Source of the DNA: an uncultured Pseudomonadales bacterium
GTDB lineage: Bacteria; Pseudomonadota; Gammaproteobacteria; Pseudomonadales; Azotimanducaceae
Assembly (NCBI GenBank): GCA_958296295.1
Contig: OY282460.1
Location: forward strand, 2,046,001-2,110,000
Length of the DNA: 64,000 bases
Direction: 5' to 3'
Of the stretch, positions 54,855 through 64,000 are shown in pieces (position 1 is the stretch's first letter; each line of letters starts with the position of its first letter). Below the pieces are notes generated by a model. It had not been told where the DNA came from. It saw only the letters and a list, made by a program, of their open reading frames with translations, and did no database searches. The translations under genes were made by a program, and so were the position numbers.

Positions 54855-55077
54855 GGCAGTTGAATATCGGAGACGTTTCGTTCCGAGCGCGAGACGTGCT
54901 GTCACATCGGTCGGCCCCCACGCCACCCCTAGCGCTTGAGCATGCACACTACCGAGTTTCTAACCGTAAGGCAAATCTTGTGCGCCGGCGTTCGTTTGGT
55001 GGTCCAGCGTTGGTGGTCCAGCGAAGGTGACCGGCGTTGGTGTATCGTGCGAGTCGATAGAGGGAAACGGGGGCGCG

Positions 55078-55701
55078 ATGGGGTTTTACGCCCGCCATGT
55101 CCTGCCGAAGGTCATCAATACGGCTTGCGCGCAACGGCCGATGTCTGAACTGCGGGCGCGGTACGTCCCCAGAGCGCGGGGACAGGTGTTGGAGATCGGC
55201 TTCGGCACGGGCTTGAACCTGCCGCACTACGGCGTGGGCGATGCCAAACCGGCATCGCTGCTGGCCTTGGAGCCGGCCGAAGCCATCGCCGCCCTCGCCG
55301 GCGAACGGCTTGCCGAGACCCGTTTCCCGGTGCGAGTGGTAGCGGCCGGCGCCGAAGAGATCCCCGCCGGGGATGCGGTTTTCGATGCCGTGGTCTCCAC
55401 GTGGACCCTGTGCTCGATAGGCAACGTCTACCACGCGCTTCGGGAGCTGCGTCGGGTGATCAAGCCGAGCGGCGTTTTCGTCTTCGTGGAACACGGCGCC
55501 AGCCCGGAACCTGCTTGGCTGCGTTGGCAACGGCGATTGGAGCCGGCTTGGAAGCTCGTTGGCGGCGGCTGCCACCTGTCGAGGCGACCCGACGAGCTGA
55601 TTCGCGCCGCCGGCTTTCGCGTTGTCGAACTGGACACGGGCTACTTGCCCGGGCCGAAGTTCGCCACGTTCACCTACCGGGGCGTTGCCGTTCGTCGCTA
55701 G
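55078..55701 (+). CDS. Class I SAM-dependent methyltransferase (METTL7-like)
   Basis: This 207-residue protein has motif I VLEIGFGTGLNLPHYG, motif II LLALEPAE, then FDAVVSTWTLCSIGNVYHAL and LRELRRVIKPSGVFVFVEHG. This matches the small METTL7/phosphatidylethanolamine-methyltransferase-like group. The ATG at 55078 follows AGGG; longer frames are not conserved. The substrate may be a lipid or thiol, but this is an inference from the group. Confidence 0.82.
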   Translation: MGFYARHVLPKVINTACAQRPMSELRARYVPRARGQVLEIGFGTGLNLPHYGVGDAKPASLLALEPAEAIAALAGERLAETRFPVRVVAAGAEEIPAGDAVFDAVVSTWTLCSIGNVYHALRELRRVIKPSGVFVFVEHGASPEPAWLRWQRRLEPAWKLVGGGCHLSRRPDELIRAAGFRVVELDTGYLPGPKFATFTYRGVAVRR

Positions 55702-55856
55702 CGCGCGCCCCAATGGGCGCGTTGGCATTTTGCTTCGCAAACTGCTGGCGCGCCAATATCTGCATGCCGCACGAGGCGGGCGCGGTCTGGGCTAAGATGC
55801 AAAGCACTGCCCGAACGCAAGGTCTCAAGCGGGCGACATTGGCGAGCCAACGGACT

Positions 55857-56936
55857 ATGCGGCCAACGCGAATCGGCGTGATGGGGTTCGGCCAGATCGG
55901 CCGCCAAGTGTTCCTTTCGTCGCTGAACGATCCGCGCGCCGAAGTGGTGGCGGTGTCGGATGTCGGCGAAGCGGAAATACTGCACTACTTGCTCACCCGC
56001 TCCACCACGCCGCGGGACGTCGCCGGCGCGGTGTCGTTGCAAGGCAACTATCTGGTGGCGCGCGGCGCGCAGAGCCCCACCAGGGCGCGCCTGCTGCGCG
56101 CCGAGACGCCGTCGGAGGTGCCGTGGGACGTGCTCGGCGCCGATTTGGTCATCGACGCCACCGGCCGGTTTCGCACCCGGCGGCAACTTGCGCCGCACTT
56201 GGAGAACGGCGCGCGCCGCGTCCTCGTGTCCACCTTGCCAAGCGCGCCAGACGCCGTGGATCGAGTGGTGATCTACGGTGTCAACCACGGTGACGCCAGA
56301 GTTTCGGACGCCATCGTGTCGGCCGGTTCCGCCTCCACCGCGGCCACCGCCTTGGCGCTCAAGGTGGTCACCCAAGCGAGGCGCGTCGCCCACGCCACGG
56401 TGACGTCCGTGCACGCCTACACCAGCGATCAAAGCCTGCAGGACCTTGTGGGCGCGGACTACCGCCGCAGCCGTTCGGGAGCGGAGAACATCATCCCCAA
56501 CGACACCCCGGCGGTGCGCTGGGTAGGTCGCGTGATTCCGGAACTGGCCGGCAAAGTGAGTGGATTCGCGATGAACGTGCCGGTGCCGGCGGGCTCGTTG
56601 TTGGACGTCACCATCTCCTTCCGCGACAGCGGCACGGACGCGGCGACGGTGAACGGTTGGTTCGTCGCCGCCGCGCGCGCCAGTCCCGCGCTGGTGGGCG
56701 TGACGGCGGATCCCATCGTGTCGTCCGATGTCAGAGGCTGCCCGCAGTCGTTGTTGGTGGACCTGCAAGGCACGCTGCGGGCGGGCGAGCGGCTGGTGAA
56801 GCTCTTGGCCTGGCACGAGACCCTCGGGCACGCGCGCCGGATTTTGGACCTCGCCGCCCGCTACGGCGAGTTGGACGCCAAGTCCGAGCACGGAACGCCG
56901 CTGTGGGGACAAGGCGCGACGGAGGAAACGGCATGA
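55857..56936 (+). CDS. GAPDH-like pseudoenzyme lacking the catalytic cysteine
   Basis: This 359-residue homologue of glyceraldehyde-3-phosphate dehydrogenase has the NAD-binding start RIGVMGFGQIGRQVFLSSLN and VTSVHAYTSDQSLQDLVGAD with the active-site histidine (about 186). GAENIIPNDTPAVRWVGRVI is also retained. Where active enzymes have SNASCTTNC this protein has SAGSASTAA, so the nucleophilic Cys is Ala (about 159). It cannot carry out the normal thiohemiacetal chemistry. The stop shares ATGA with the start of an intact GAPDH gene. A regulatory or hetero-oligomeric role is plausible. Longer starts at 55797 or 55763 are possible. Confidence 0.85.
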   Translation: MRPTRIGVMGFGQIGRQVFLSSLNDPRAEVVAVSDVGEAEILHYLLTRSTTPRDVAGAVSLQGNYLVARGAQSPTRARLLRAETPSEVPWDVLGADLVIDATGRFRTRRQLAPHLENGARRVLVSTLPSAPDAVDRVVIYGVNHGDARVSDAIVSAGSASTAATALALKVVTQARRVAHATVTSVHAYTSDQSLQDLVGADYRRSRSGAENIIPNDTPAVRWVGRVIPELAGKVSGFAMNVPVPAGSLLDVTISFRDSGTDAATVNGWFVAAARASPALVGVTADPIVSSDVRGCPQSLLVDLQGTLRAGERLVKLLAWHETLGHARRILDLAARYGELDAKSEHGTPLWGQGATEETA

Positions 56937-57934
56937 GAGTGGCCATCAACGGCTTCGGGCGCATCGGCCGGGCCGTCTTCCGCATCGCGGAATCCCGCGA
57001 AGATCTGGACGTCGTCGCCATCAACGACCTGTTCGACCACGAGACGTTGGGGTATCTGCTCACTTACGACACGGTGATGGGCCGCTTCGAGGGCGGCGTG
57101 ACGATAGCCGATGGCGAGCTGGCGACGCCGGGCGGCCGGGCGCGGCTGTTCGAGGAGCGGGATCCGGCGAGGTTGCCTTGGCGGGATTTGGAAGTGGAAG
57201 CGGTGGTGGAATCCACCGGCGTCTTTCGCGCCCGCGATCAGTTGGCCATGCATCTCTCCGCGGGGGCCAAGCGCGTCGTGTTGACGGTGCCGGCCAAGGA
57301 CGCCATCGACCACACGGTGGTGATGGGCGTGAACGAGGACGGCCTTCGCGCCGAGCACCGCTTGGTTTCCAACGCCAGTTGCACCACCAACTGCCTCGCG
57401 CCGGTCGCCAAGGTGCTGCAAGACGAGTTCGGCATCCGCGAGGGCGTCATCAACACGGTGCATGCCTACACCAACGATCAGAGCCTCGCGGACGTTCCGC
57501 ACAGCGATTGGCGGCGCAGCCGGGCCGCCGCCGAGAACATCATTCCCACCTCGACCGGCGCAGCCAAGGCGGTCGGTGAAGTGTTGCCGGCGTTGCGCGG
57601 GCGCTTGGACGGCATCGCGTCTCGCGTGCCCGTGGTGGACGGCTCGGTGGTGGACTTGTTCGTGGAACTCGACGCGGACGCCGCGGTGGCCGAAATCCAC
57701 GGGGCGATGCTGGAAGCGTCGGCCTCACCGCGCCTGCGCAACGTGCTGGAGGTCGTCGACGCGCCCGTTGTCTCTTCGGACGTCATCGGCAATCCCCATT
57801 CGTCCATCTTCGACACGTCCTTCACGCGGCTCACCGACGGGCGCTTTCTCAAAGTGCTCGCTTGGTACGACAACGAATGGGGTTATTCCAACCGGGTGTG
57901 CGATCTGCTGCAGCTGCTGGCCACGCTGGATTGA
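56933..57934 (+). CDS. gapA: Glyceraldehyde-3-phosphate dehydrogenase
   Basis: This 333-residue glycolytic/gluconeogenic enzyme has RVAINGFGRIGRAVFRIAES and AINDLFD with the aspartate that selects NAD. The catalytic site LVSNASCTTNCLAPVAKVL has Cys at about 150 and its partner His at about 177 in NTVHAYTNDQSL. It ends LAWYDNEWGYSNRVCDL, complete in length. It is translationally coupled (4-base overlap) to the catalytically dead GAPDH homologue upstream, so the two are made together. Confidence 0.96.
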   Translation: MRVAINGFGRIGRAVFRIAESREDLDVVAINDLFDHETLGYLLTYDTVMGRFEGGVTIADGELATPGGRARLFEERDPARLPWRDLEVEAVVESTGVFRARDQLAMHLSAGAKRVVLTVPAKDAIDHTVVMGVNEDGLRAEHRLVSNASCTTNCLAPVAKVLQDEFGIREGVINTVHAYTNDQSLADVPHSDWRRSRAAAENIIPTSTGAAKAVGEVLPALRGRLDGIASRVPVVDGSVVDLFVELDADAAVAEIHGAMLEASASPRLRNVLEVVDAPVVSSDVIGNPHSSIFDTSFTRLTDGRFLKVLAWYDNEWGYSNRVCDLLQLLATLD

Positions 57935-57975
57935 CGCGCAAGCCGCCTAGGCGAATGCCCCTGGCCGGTTTGCGG

Positions 57976-57981
57976 TATACT
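57976..57981 (+). promoter_or_regulatory. Possible promoter -10 box before the Sel1-repeat gene
   Basis: TATACT lies 36 bases before the GTG start at 58018. No good -35 box is visible. A perfect palindrome, cgcctaggcg, stands just upstream at 57944-57953. Confidence 0.35.
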
Positions 57982-58017
57982 CGATGTCACCTTCTAAGAG
58001 CTTGGGTCGGGGTAGGC

Positions 58018-58653
58018 GTGAAAGGCTTTCGCATGGTGGTGTTGGCTGCGAGCGTGGCGGCTGTCGCGCACGGAGCGGTGGCCGATGAGCAGACGTTCGC
58101 GGACGACATGGAAGAAGTGCTCGTCACCGAAAAGCCCCTTGATGCCGACGACCTGAAACCCATCATGATGCAGCGCATCCGCGACGCGAACGGCAGAGGG
58201 GCGCGCCTTTACCGGCATGGGCGCTACGCCGACGCGTTCCCGCATCTTCTGGCCGCCGCCAAACGCGGCTTCAAGCTGGCGCAGGCGCGGGTGGGCTACA
58301 TCTACCAGGAGGGCCTCGGTGGCGTGCAACGGGACGCGTACGCGGCCATCGGTTGGCTGGGCGTGGCCGCCACCCACGACACCACGCCGGAGATACTCGC
58401 CCACTACAAGGCCATGATGAAAGCGGTGCCGGAGCCGTTCAGGCCGCACGCGGAAGAGATCGTCGCGGACTACCGGGAGCGCTACGGCGCCTCGGTAGTA
58501 GGTTTGCACTGCGCGAACGAGCGCTTGGCGGGCACGCACATCAGCCGCCTCAAATGCGTGTTCGACAACGAGTTCGAGTTCCGCGACAGTTTGGATTCCG
58601 CGGTGATAGGCGACATTCTCGCCGTGCCGATACCGCCTCCCGAGGAAAACTAG
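58018..58653 (+). CDS. Exported Sel1-repeat protein
   Basis: This 211-residue protein has a signal peptide (FRMVVLAASVAAVAHGAVA then DE). LYRHGRYADAFPHLLAAAKR then GFKLAQARVGYIYQEGLGGV and QRDAYAAIGWLGVAAT is a clear Sel1-like repeat pair, a helical-hairpin protein-binding fold. The C-terminal part contains a Cys pair (GLHCANERL, RLKCVFD) and is unknown. GTG 58018 is preferred; ATG 58033 is an alternative. The next gene starts four bases after the stop, so the two form an operon. Confidence 0.75.
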   Translation: MKGFRMVVLAASVAAVAHGAVADEQTFADDMEEVLVTEKPLDADDLKPIMMQRIRDANGRGARLYRHGRYADAFPHLLAAAKRGFKLAQARVGYIYQEGLGGVQRDAYAAIGWLGVAATHDTTPEILAHYKAMMKAVPEPFRPHAEEIVADYRERYGASVVGLHCANERLAGTHISRLKCVFDNEFEFRDSLDSAVIGDILAVPIPPPEEN

Positions 58654-58656
58654 GGA

Positions 58657-59439
58657 ATGCGTTCGCCCACAACGCCGGCGGGCGGGGTCTTGGCCGTGTT
58701 GCTCGCCGTTTGCCCGCCGGCGCTCGGTGCGGATCGCGCGGTGCTCGACTGCGCCCAATTGCCGGCGGACCAACAGCGGCTTTGCGAGGCCTTGGCGGCC
58801 TGCTCCGGGCGCGCGGACGCCGAGGCCCGCAAAGCGTGTTTCGATACCGCCTATCGAGACGTGTCCGCGGCCGAGACCGCGTCAGGTGACGGCGAGGCGA
58901 AACCGACGGTTGCCGCGCCTGTGCGCGAAACCGCCGCTGCGGTGACAGGGCGCGACGGGGAGGCGCGAAACGAGCCGGCCGCTGCGGAGTCGGCGCGTGA
59001 CACGGCCGCGGCAGTCGTGCCGCGGGTCGAGTCGCCGGCAACTCCGGCTGTCGAGGCGGCGCAAACGGCCGAGCGCGGTCGCGATTGGTTTCGCTGGTTT
59101 CGGCGCAAGCCGGCCGCCGAGCCGCCGGCGGAACAAGAACTGCCGGAACGCCTCGACGCCGTGGCGCAGGGCGTCTGGCCGCGTATACGCGGCGGGCAGG
59201 TGGTGCTGCTGGACAACGGCCTGCTCTTGGAGGGCCGCGGCGGGCCGGCGTCGCGCATCAAGGCCGGCGACGCCGTGCAAGTGCGGGTGGCGAAAACCCT
59301 TGGCGGCGAGACCTACTTCCTTACCGCGCCGAGCCGGCGGACGTTCGAGATGGCCCGTTTGGGCTGCGATCGGCCCGCCGCCGAGGATGTTCGCAAGTGC
59401 GCGGCCGCTCGTCGCAAGAACCCGGACGCCGGTTGGTGA
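58657..59439 (+). CDS. Exported protein of unknown function
   Basis: This 260-residue protein has a signal peptide (GGVLAVLLAVCPPALGADRA) and a short cysteine region (LDCAQLPADQQRLCEALAAC then SGRADAEARKACFD). A long Ala/Glu/Thr-rich low-complexity linker precedes a small C-terminal beta domain (RIRGGQVVLLDNGLLLEGRG, AGDAVQVRVAKTLGGETYFL). The last domain may be a carbohydrate- or protein-binding beta fold, but I do not recognise it. It is co-transcribed with the Sel1 protein. Confidence 0.7.
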   Translation: MRSPTTPAGGVLAVLLAVCPPALGADRAVLDCAQLPADQQRLCEALAACSGRADAEARKACFDTAYRDVSAAETASGDGEAKPTVAAPVRETAAAVTGRDGEARNEPAAAESARDTAAAVVPRVESPATPAVEAAQTAERGRDWFRWFRRKPAAEPPAEQELPERLDAVAQGVWPRIRGGQVVLLDNGLLLEGRGGPASRIKAGDAVQVRVAKTLGGETYFLTAPSRRTFEMARLGCDRPAAEDVRKCAAARRKNPDAGW

Positions 59440-59517
59440 GTTCTCGCCCGGCGGCGGGGGCGGATCGCCTAGACCTAGACGATACCCGCGGTGATGCCGT
59501 GGCGAGATGATCGCCGG

Positions 59518-60918
59518 TTAGCTGGCCGCCTTCCACCGTGTTCCGGCCGGCGTGTCTTCCAATTCCACGCCCATGCCCGAGAGCGTGTCGCGGATGGCGT
59601 CCGCCCGCTCGTAGTTGCGCGTCTCGCGTGCCGCTTGCCGTTCGGCGATGAGCCGTTCCACCGTTTCAACCTCCACGCGGCCCGCCGCTGCGGTCTGGAA
59701 GTGCGCGTCCGGCGTCTTTCGCAGCAGACCGAGCAGCCGGCCTCCGGCCAATAGCGCGCGGCGCAACTCCCGCGCTTGGGCGCGGTCCTTGGCGCGGTGG
59801 ATGTTCGCCGCCAGGACATGCAGGTGCGCCAGCGCCTTCGGCGTGTTGACGTCGTCCGCCAAGGCGCCGAGCACCGGGCCGGGATAGGCTGACGGCTCGC
59901 TGGCGGGCTCGTCGGCGGTCGAGTCGTCACCTTCTTCCACTTGCCGCAGGGCTTGGTACAGCGTGTCCAAACTCGCCTTGGCTTGCGCGAGCAGGGCGTC
60001 GCTCCAAGCCAGGCTTTGCCGGTAGTGGCCGGAAAGCAACGCGTAGCGCAGCGTCTCGCCGTCGTGTTCGGCCAGCAGCTCGCGGATGGTCACGATGTTG
60101 CCCTCGCTCTTGGACATCTTGCCCGTGCCGAAGGTGAGCATGCCGTTGTGCAACCAGTAGCGGACGCTGGCGGCGCCGCCGTTGACGCACCGGCTCTGCG
60201 CGCTTTCGTTTTCGTGATGGGGAAAGACGAGGTCGCTGCCGCCGCCGTGTATGTCGATCACCGGCCCCAAGTGCTTGCGGATCATGGCCGAGCATTCGAT
60301 ATGCCAGCCCGGGCGGCCGCGACCCCACGGGCTCGGCCAACCGGGCAGATCGGGCGGCGAGGGCTTCCACAGCACGAAATCCTTTGGATCCTTCTTGTAC
60401 GGCGCCACTTCCACCCGGGCGCCGTCGCGCATCTCCTCCAGCGTGCGCTTCGACAACGTGCCGTAGGCGGCGTCCGACGGCACGTGGAACAACACGTGCC
60501 CGCTCGCCTCGTAGGCGTTGCCGCGCGCGAGGAGGGCTTCGATCATGGCGATGATCTCCGCGATGTGGCCGGTGGCGCGGGGCTCGACATCGGGCGGGGC
60601 GGCGCCCAGCGCGGCGAGGTCGCGGGCGTATTCGGCGGCGTAGTTTTCGGCGAGCTCGTGGATGGGCTGCCCGGCGGCGCTGGCCGCGGCGTTGATCTTG
60701 TCGTCCACGTCGGTGATGTTGCGGATGTACCGGACGCGCCGGTAGGCGACGCGGAGCAGCCGCACCAGCACGTCGAAAGCCACCGCCGGCACCGCATTGC
60801 CGATGTGCGCGAGGCCGTACACGGTGGGGCCGCAGACGTACACGGTCACCTTGCCCGGGTCGAGCGGTGTGAACATCTCCTTGCGGCCGGATTGGGTGTT
60901 GTGCAGGTGTATTCGCAT
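59518..60918 (-). CDS. cysS: Cysteinyl-tRNA synthetase
   Basis: This 466-residue class I aminoacyl-tRNA synthetase has YVCGPTVYGLAHIGNAVPAV with the HIGH-type motif. The zinc ligands are in CGPTVYG and GWHIECSAM, with GGGSDLVFPHHENE. The KMSKS loop is GKMSKSEGN, followed by the DALR and C-terminal helical domains (ALADDVNTPKALAHL). Length is normal. ATG 60918 rather than 60942 starts at the conserved first strand (MRIHLHNT). Confidence 0.96.
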   Translation of the reverse strand: MRIHLHNTQSGRKEMFTPLDPGKVTVYVCGPTVYGLAHIGNAVPAVAFDVLVRLLRVAYRRVRYIRNITDVDDKINAAASAAGQPIHELAENYAAEYARDLAALGAAPPDVEPRATGHIAEIIAMIEALLARGNAYEASGHVLFHVPSDAAYGTLSKRTLEEMRDGARVEVAPYKKDPKDFVLWKPSPPDLPGWPSPWGRGRPGWHIECSAMIRKHLGPVIDIHGGGSDLVFPHHENESAQSRCVNGGAASVRYWLHNGMLTFGTGKMSKSEGNIVTIRELLAEHDGETLRYALLSGHYRQSLAWSDALLAQAKASLDTLYQALRQVEEGDDSTADEPASEPSAYPGPVLGALADDVNTPKALAHLHVLAANIHRAKDRAQARELRRALLAGGRLLGLLRKTPDAHFQTAAAGRVEVETVERLIAERQAARETRNYERADAIRDTLSGMGVELEDTPAGTRWKAAS

Positions 60919-61115
60919 GGCCGCTGTCGCGTCGTTGCTCAAGTGGCGCTTGGCACGGGCCGCGGTGGAGCGACCTTGGCGAGCCGGGGGCCGAGCGCTC
61001 GACGGCGCGCATTGTACGCGACCGGCGGATCACCTGGGCGCCGTCCGCGTGGCGGCGCGGCGGCCAAACTGACATGGTTTTCGACCGGAGGTCGGCGCGA
61101 TTCGCCAACGAAACG

Positions 61116-62474
61116 CTATGCGCGGAAGCGGGCGTCCAGATAGGCGTGCACGGCGCGCAGCCCCATCGCCTCGCCGCCCACGGGACGCGCTGGTCCGGCC
61201 GCGAGGTTCCACGCCATGATGTCGAAGTGCAGCCACGGGCCGTCGCCCGCGAACCGTTCCAAGAACAACGCCGCGGCGATGGCCCCGCCGTATGGGGTGG
61301 TGGGACAGTTCAGCAGATCCGCCACCTCGCTCTTCAGCAGCCGCCGGTAGGCGGGGAACAACGGCATCCTCCACACCGGATCCTCCACCTGCTCGCCGTG
61401 CCGCGCCAACTCGCCCGCGACCTCGTCGTCGTTGGCGAACATGGCCGGCAGTTCGGTGCCCAGGGCCGTGCGGGCGGCGCCGGTGAGAGTGGCGAAGTCC
61501 ACCAGCAAGTCCGGTTCCTCCTCGGCGGCCAGCGCGAGGGCGTCGGCCAGCACCAGGCGGCCTTCGGCGTCGGTGTTTTCCACCTCCACGGTGAGGCCCT
61601 TGTAGGTGCGAATGACATCGCCGGGACGATACGCTCCGCCGGCCACGGCGTTCTCCACGGCCGGCACCAACACCCGCAGGCGCACCGGCAGCGCGCCGGC
61701 CATCACCAGCATGGCGAGCGCGAGAGCGTGCGCGGCGCCAGCCATGTCCTTCTTCATCAGGCGCATGCCGCTGGCGGATTTGAGGTCCAGGCCGCCGCTG
61801 TCGAAGCAGACGCCCTTGCCCGCCAGCGTCACCTTGGGAAGGCCCGGCTCGCCCCAGCGCAAGTCCAGAAGACGCGGCGCGCTGCGGCTCGCGCGGCCCA
61901 CGGCGTGGATCGTTCCGAAGCGGCGGCGCAGCAACGCCTCTCCGGCCACGACCTCCAGCTCGGCGTCGTGCGCCGCGGCGAGTTCGCGAGCGGCCGCCTC
62001 CAGATGGTGCGGCAGCATGTCCGCCGCCGGCGTGTTTATCAGATCCCGGCAAAAGGCGACCGCCCGCAGCTCGCCGAGCACCGCGCGGTCGGCTTGGGCC
62101 ACCAACAACCGGGCCGGCGCTCGCCGCGCCTCGCGGTAGGCGTTGAAGCGGTAGGCGCCTAGGCCCCAGCCGAGAGAGAGCTTCCGCGACATCTCGCCGG
62201 TGCCGGCGTTGGCCAGCCGGTAGTCGCCCTCGGGCAGCTTGTGCGGCGCGTTCCCCAGGCTGGCGACCTTGGCCGACTCGCCGAGCCCGGCGGCCACGCG
62301 CTCCGGTCGCCCATCCGCTCCCGGCAGCCACGCGAGCTCGCCGGCGCGGGCTTGGAATCCCGCGCTGGCAAGCCAAGCCCGGGCGCGCTCGTCTTGACCG
62401 GCGCGCCAGCCGTCGAAGTCCGCTTGCGCCACGACTTCCACGGGCGTGGCCGGGCGGCCGTCGTCTTCGATCAT
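61116..62474 (-). CDS. M17-family leucyl aminopeptidase
   Basis: This 452-residue zinc aminopeptidase has a family N-terminal domain, then [20 protein letters not shown] with the catalytic Lys and metal Asp. [15 protein letters not shown] follows, and [15 protein letters not shown] has the second metal site and catalytic Arg. It ends with [12 protein letters not shown]. The ATG at 62474 shares ATGA with the stop of lipA. It resembles the PepB/PepA group; the exact specificity is not shown by sequence. Confidence 0.92.
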   Translation of the reverse strand: MIEDDGRPATPVEVVAQADFDGWRAGQDERARAWLASAGFQARAGELAWLPGADGRPERVAAGLGESAKVASLGNAPHKLPEGDYRLANAGTGEMSRKLSLGWGLGAYRFNAYREARRAPARLLVAQADRAVLGELRAVAFCRDLINTPAADMLPHHLEAAARELAAAHDAELEVVAGEALLRRRFGTIHAVGRASRSAPRLLDLRWGEPGLPKVTLAGKGVCFDSGGLDLKSASGMRLMKKDMAGAAHALALAMLVMAGALPVRLRVLVPAVENAVAGGAYRPGDVIRTYKGLTVEVENTDAEGRLVLADALALAAEEEPDLLVDFATLTGAARTALGTELPAMFANDDEVAGELARHGEQVEDPVWRMPLFPAYRRLLKSEVADLLNCPTTPYGGAIAAALFLERFAGDGPWLHFDIMAWNLAAGPARPVGGEAMGLRAVHAYLDARFRA

Positions 62475-63451
62475 CGTGCCGACTCGTGTCCGACGTTCGC
62501 CCCCAACTGATCCGCGCGATAGCTGGAACGAACCAATGGGCCGGCGGCCACATCGCGGAAGCCCGCCTGCAAACCCCAGCGCCGGTGCCACTCGAACTCC
62601 TCTGGACGAACCCAACGCGCCACCGGCAGGTGGTTGCGGGTGGGTTGCAGGTACTGGCCAAGGGTGAGCAGGCCGACGCCGGCCCGGCGCAGATCAAGCA
62701 TCGCCGTGCGAACCTCGTCGTCGGTTTCGCCAAGGCCCAGCATCAGGCTGCTCTTGGTTGCGGCGCCGAGCGTGTGCGCGTGCTTCAGCACGGCCAGGGT
62801 CTGGTCGTAGCCGGCCCGCGGATCGCGCACCGGGTGCGTCAGGCGGCGGACGGTCTCCAAGTTTTGCGCGAACACGTCCACGCCGGATTCCACCACCGTG
62901 GCCACCGCGGCCGTATCGCCGCGGAAGTCCGGGGTCAGCGCCTCCACTCGGGTGGCCGGGCAGCGCGACTTGATGGCGTGCACGCAGGCCGCGTAGTGGG
63001 CCGCTCCGCCATCCGGCAGGTCGTCGCGATCCACCGAGGTGAGCACGACGTAGCGGAGCCCCATGAGCCGCACCGACCGCGCCGCGTTCGCCGGTTCGGC
63101 CGGATCGAGCCAGCCGTTCGGATTGCCGGTGTCCACCGAGCAGAAGCGGCAGGCGCGGGTGCACACGCTGCCCATGAGCATGAGCGTGGCGGTGCCGGCG
63201 CTCCAACACTCGCCGATGTTGGGACAGCGGGATTCCTCGCACACGGTGGCGAGCCGGTTCTCGCGCACCGCCTTCCGCACGTGGCCGAAGCGCTCGCCGC
63301 CGCCGGCGCGCACCCGCAGCCACGGCGGCTTGGGCTGTCGCGGCGGGGCGTCCAGTTGCCGCGCCTTGATGCCGTCCTTGATGGCGTTGAAGCCGTGCCT
63401 GGTGCGGTATTTGGCGCCGCTGCCGGCCTCTTTGCCGGGTTGTTGGAGCAT
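62471..63451 (-). CDS. lipA: Lipoyl synthase
   Basis: This 326-residue radical-SAM enzyme inserts two sulfurs into octanoyl groups. The auxiliary-cluster cysteines are in [13 protein letters not shown], the radical-SAM cluster CxxxCxxC in [13 protein letters not shown], and [11 protein letters not shown] is the SAM-binding loop. RSSYRAD near the end carries the conserved serine ligand. Complete length. It follows asnS by 9 bases and is coupled to the aminopeptidase gene. lipB is not in the window. Confidence 0.96.
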   Translation of the reverse strand: MLQQPGKEAGSGAKYRTRHGFNAIKDGIKARQLDAPPRQPKPPWLRVRAGGGERFGHVRKAVRENRLATVCEESRCPNIGECWSAGTATLMLMGSVCTRACRFCSVDTGNPNGWLDPAEPANAARSVRLMGLRYVVLTSVDRDDLPDGGAAHYAACVHAIKSRCPATRVEALTPDFRGDTAAVATVVESGVDVFAQNLETVRRLTHPVRDPRAGYDQTLAVLKHAHTLGAATKSSLMLGLGETDDEVRTAMLDLRRAGVGLLTLGQYLQPTRNHLPVARWVRPEEFEWHRRWGLQAGFRDVAAGPLVRSSYRADQLGANVGHESAR

Positions 63452-63460
63452 CGGGCGCGG

Positions 63461-64000
63461 TCAGAACGCGGCGTTGCCCGGCGCGCGCGGAAACGGGATG
63501 GTGTCGCGGATGTTGTCCATGCCCGTGACGAACTGCACCAGACGCTCCAAGCCCAAACCGAAACCGGCGTGCGGCACGGAACCGTAGCGGCGCAGATCCC
63601 GGTACCACCACAGGTCTTCTTTGGCGTCGGCCGCCATGCGCTCGTCCAGCTTCGCCAAGCGTTCTTCGCGCTGGCTGCCGCCGATGATCTCGCCAACGCC
63701 CGGCACCAGCACGTCCATGGCGGCGACGGTGCGCTCGTCGTCGTTCTGGCGCATGTAGAACGCCTTGATCTCCTTCGGGTAGTTCGTCACCACGACCGGG
63801 CCGCCGGCGTGCCGCTCGGTGAGATGGCGCTCGTGCTCGGTTTGCAGATCGCGGCCCCACTGCGGGGGAAACTCGAACGTCGCCCCGGCGTTTTGCAGGA
63901 TGTCGACCGCCTCGCCGTAGTCGAGGCGCGCGAACGACGAGGTGACGATGTTCTCCAGCCGCGTCACCACGTTCGCGTCCACGCGGGCTTGGAAGAAGGC
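63461..64000 (-). CDS. asnS: Asparaginyl-tRNA synthetase, C-terminal part
   Basis: About 180 C-terminal residues of a class IIb aminoacyl-tRNA synthetase are visible, running off the right edge of the window. [19 protein letters not shown], then [40 protein letters not shown] and [20 protein letters not shown] (motif 3) match Asn[16 protein letters not shown] and the ending [12 protein letters not shown] confirm the family. Confidence 0.95.
   Translation of the reverse strand, partial: AFFQARVDANVVTRLENIVTSSFARLDYGEAVDILQNAGATFEFPPQWGRDLQTEHERHLTERHAGGPVVVTNYPKEIKAFYMRQNDDERTVAAMDVLVPGVGEIIGGSQREERLAKLDERMAADAKEDLWWYRDLRRYGSVPHAGFGLGLERLVQFVTGMDNIRDTIPFPRAPGNAAF

Overview
The window is high-GC chromosomal DNA, most likely from an uncultured gammaproteobacterium. 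RNase E, RluC, a Maf/YceF protein, ribosomal protein L32 and PlsX occur in the relative orientations of the enterobacterial rne-rluC-yceF-yceD-rpmF-plsX locus. Further along are murB, cysS, lipA, asnS, pdxA, an NAD-linked formate dehydrogenase pair (fdsGB) and a large TonB-dependent receptor, so the cell is Gram-negative. No rRNA, tRNA or CRISPR array was seen.

Layout. (1) 1-677: plsX (cut by the window edge) and rpmF, minus strand. (2) 0.7-21.4 kb: an accessory stretch where yceD would be expected. It holds a five-gene surface-glycan operon (6307 to 1307, minus) whose first glycosyltransferase is interrupted by a 21-G run that leaves it out of frame. Next comes a graveyard of ISKra4-like, ISAs1-like and mobilisation-protein relics, with a decapitated Panacea gene and a small membrane protein. 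A GT-C glycosyltransferase and an OmpA-domain protein follow. A compact three-gene cassette (GIY-YIG nuclease, antitoxin-like protein, PIN toxin) lies between IS-end-like inverted repeats. Then come a heterodimeric ABC exporter, a Phd/UPF0175-DUF3368 toxin-antitoxin pair and a decayed AlbA_2-type ATPase gene. (3) 21.5-23.1 kb: maf and rluC, convergent. (4) 23.1-36.5 kb: a second accessory stretch with a kinase-fold protein, a secreted operon headed by a 1928-residue subtilase, an ankyrin protein with a recent internal duplication, and transposase and DUF2779 relics. (5) 36.5-64 kb: mostly housekeeping and metabolic genes: rne, murB-alkB, an SDR dehydrogenase, pdxA, a histidine kinase, fdsGB, an Ldh-family dehydrogenase, a lipase-like lipoprotein, a TPR sulfotransferase, a TonB receptor, a methyltransferase, a tandem pair of GAPDH genes whose first member lacks the catalytic cysteine, two exported proteins, cysS, an M17 aminopeptidase, lipA and asnS (cut by the window edge).

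The most unusual points are the DUF7662-type/GIY-YIG/PIN cassette with its own promoter and flanking repeats, the homopolymer-controlled glycan operon, the GAPDH pseudoenzyme translationally coupled to an intact GAPDH, the fdsGB pair without fdsA, and the conserved RNase E-PlsX neighbourhood split at two places by accessory DNA.
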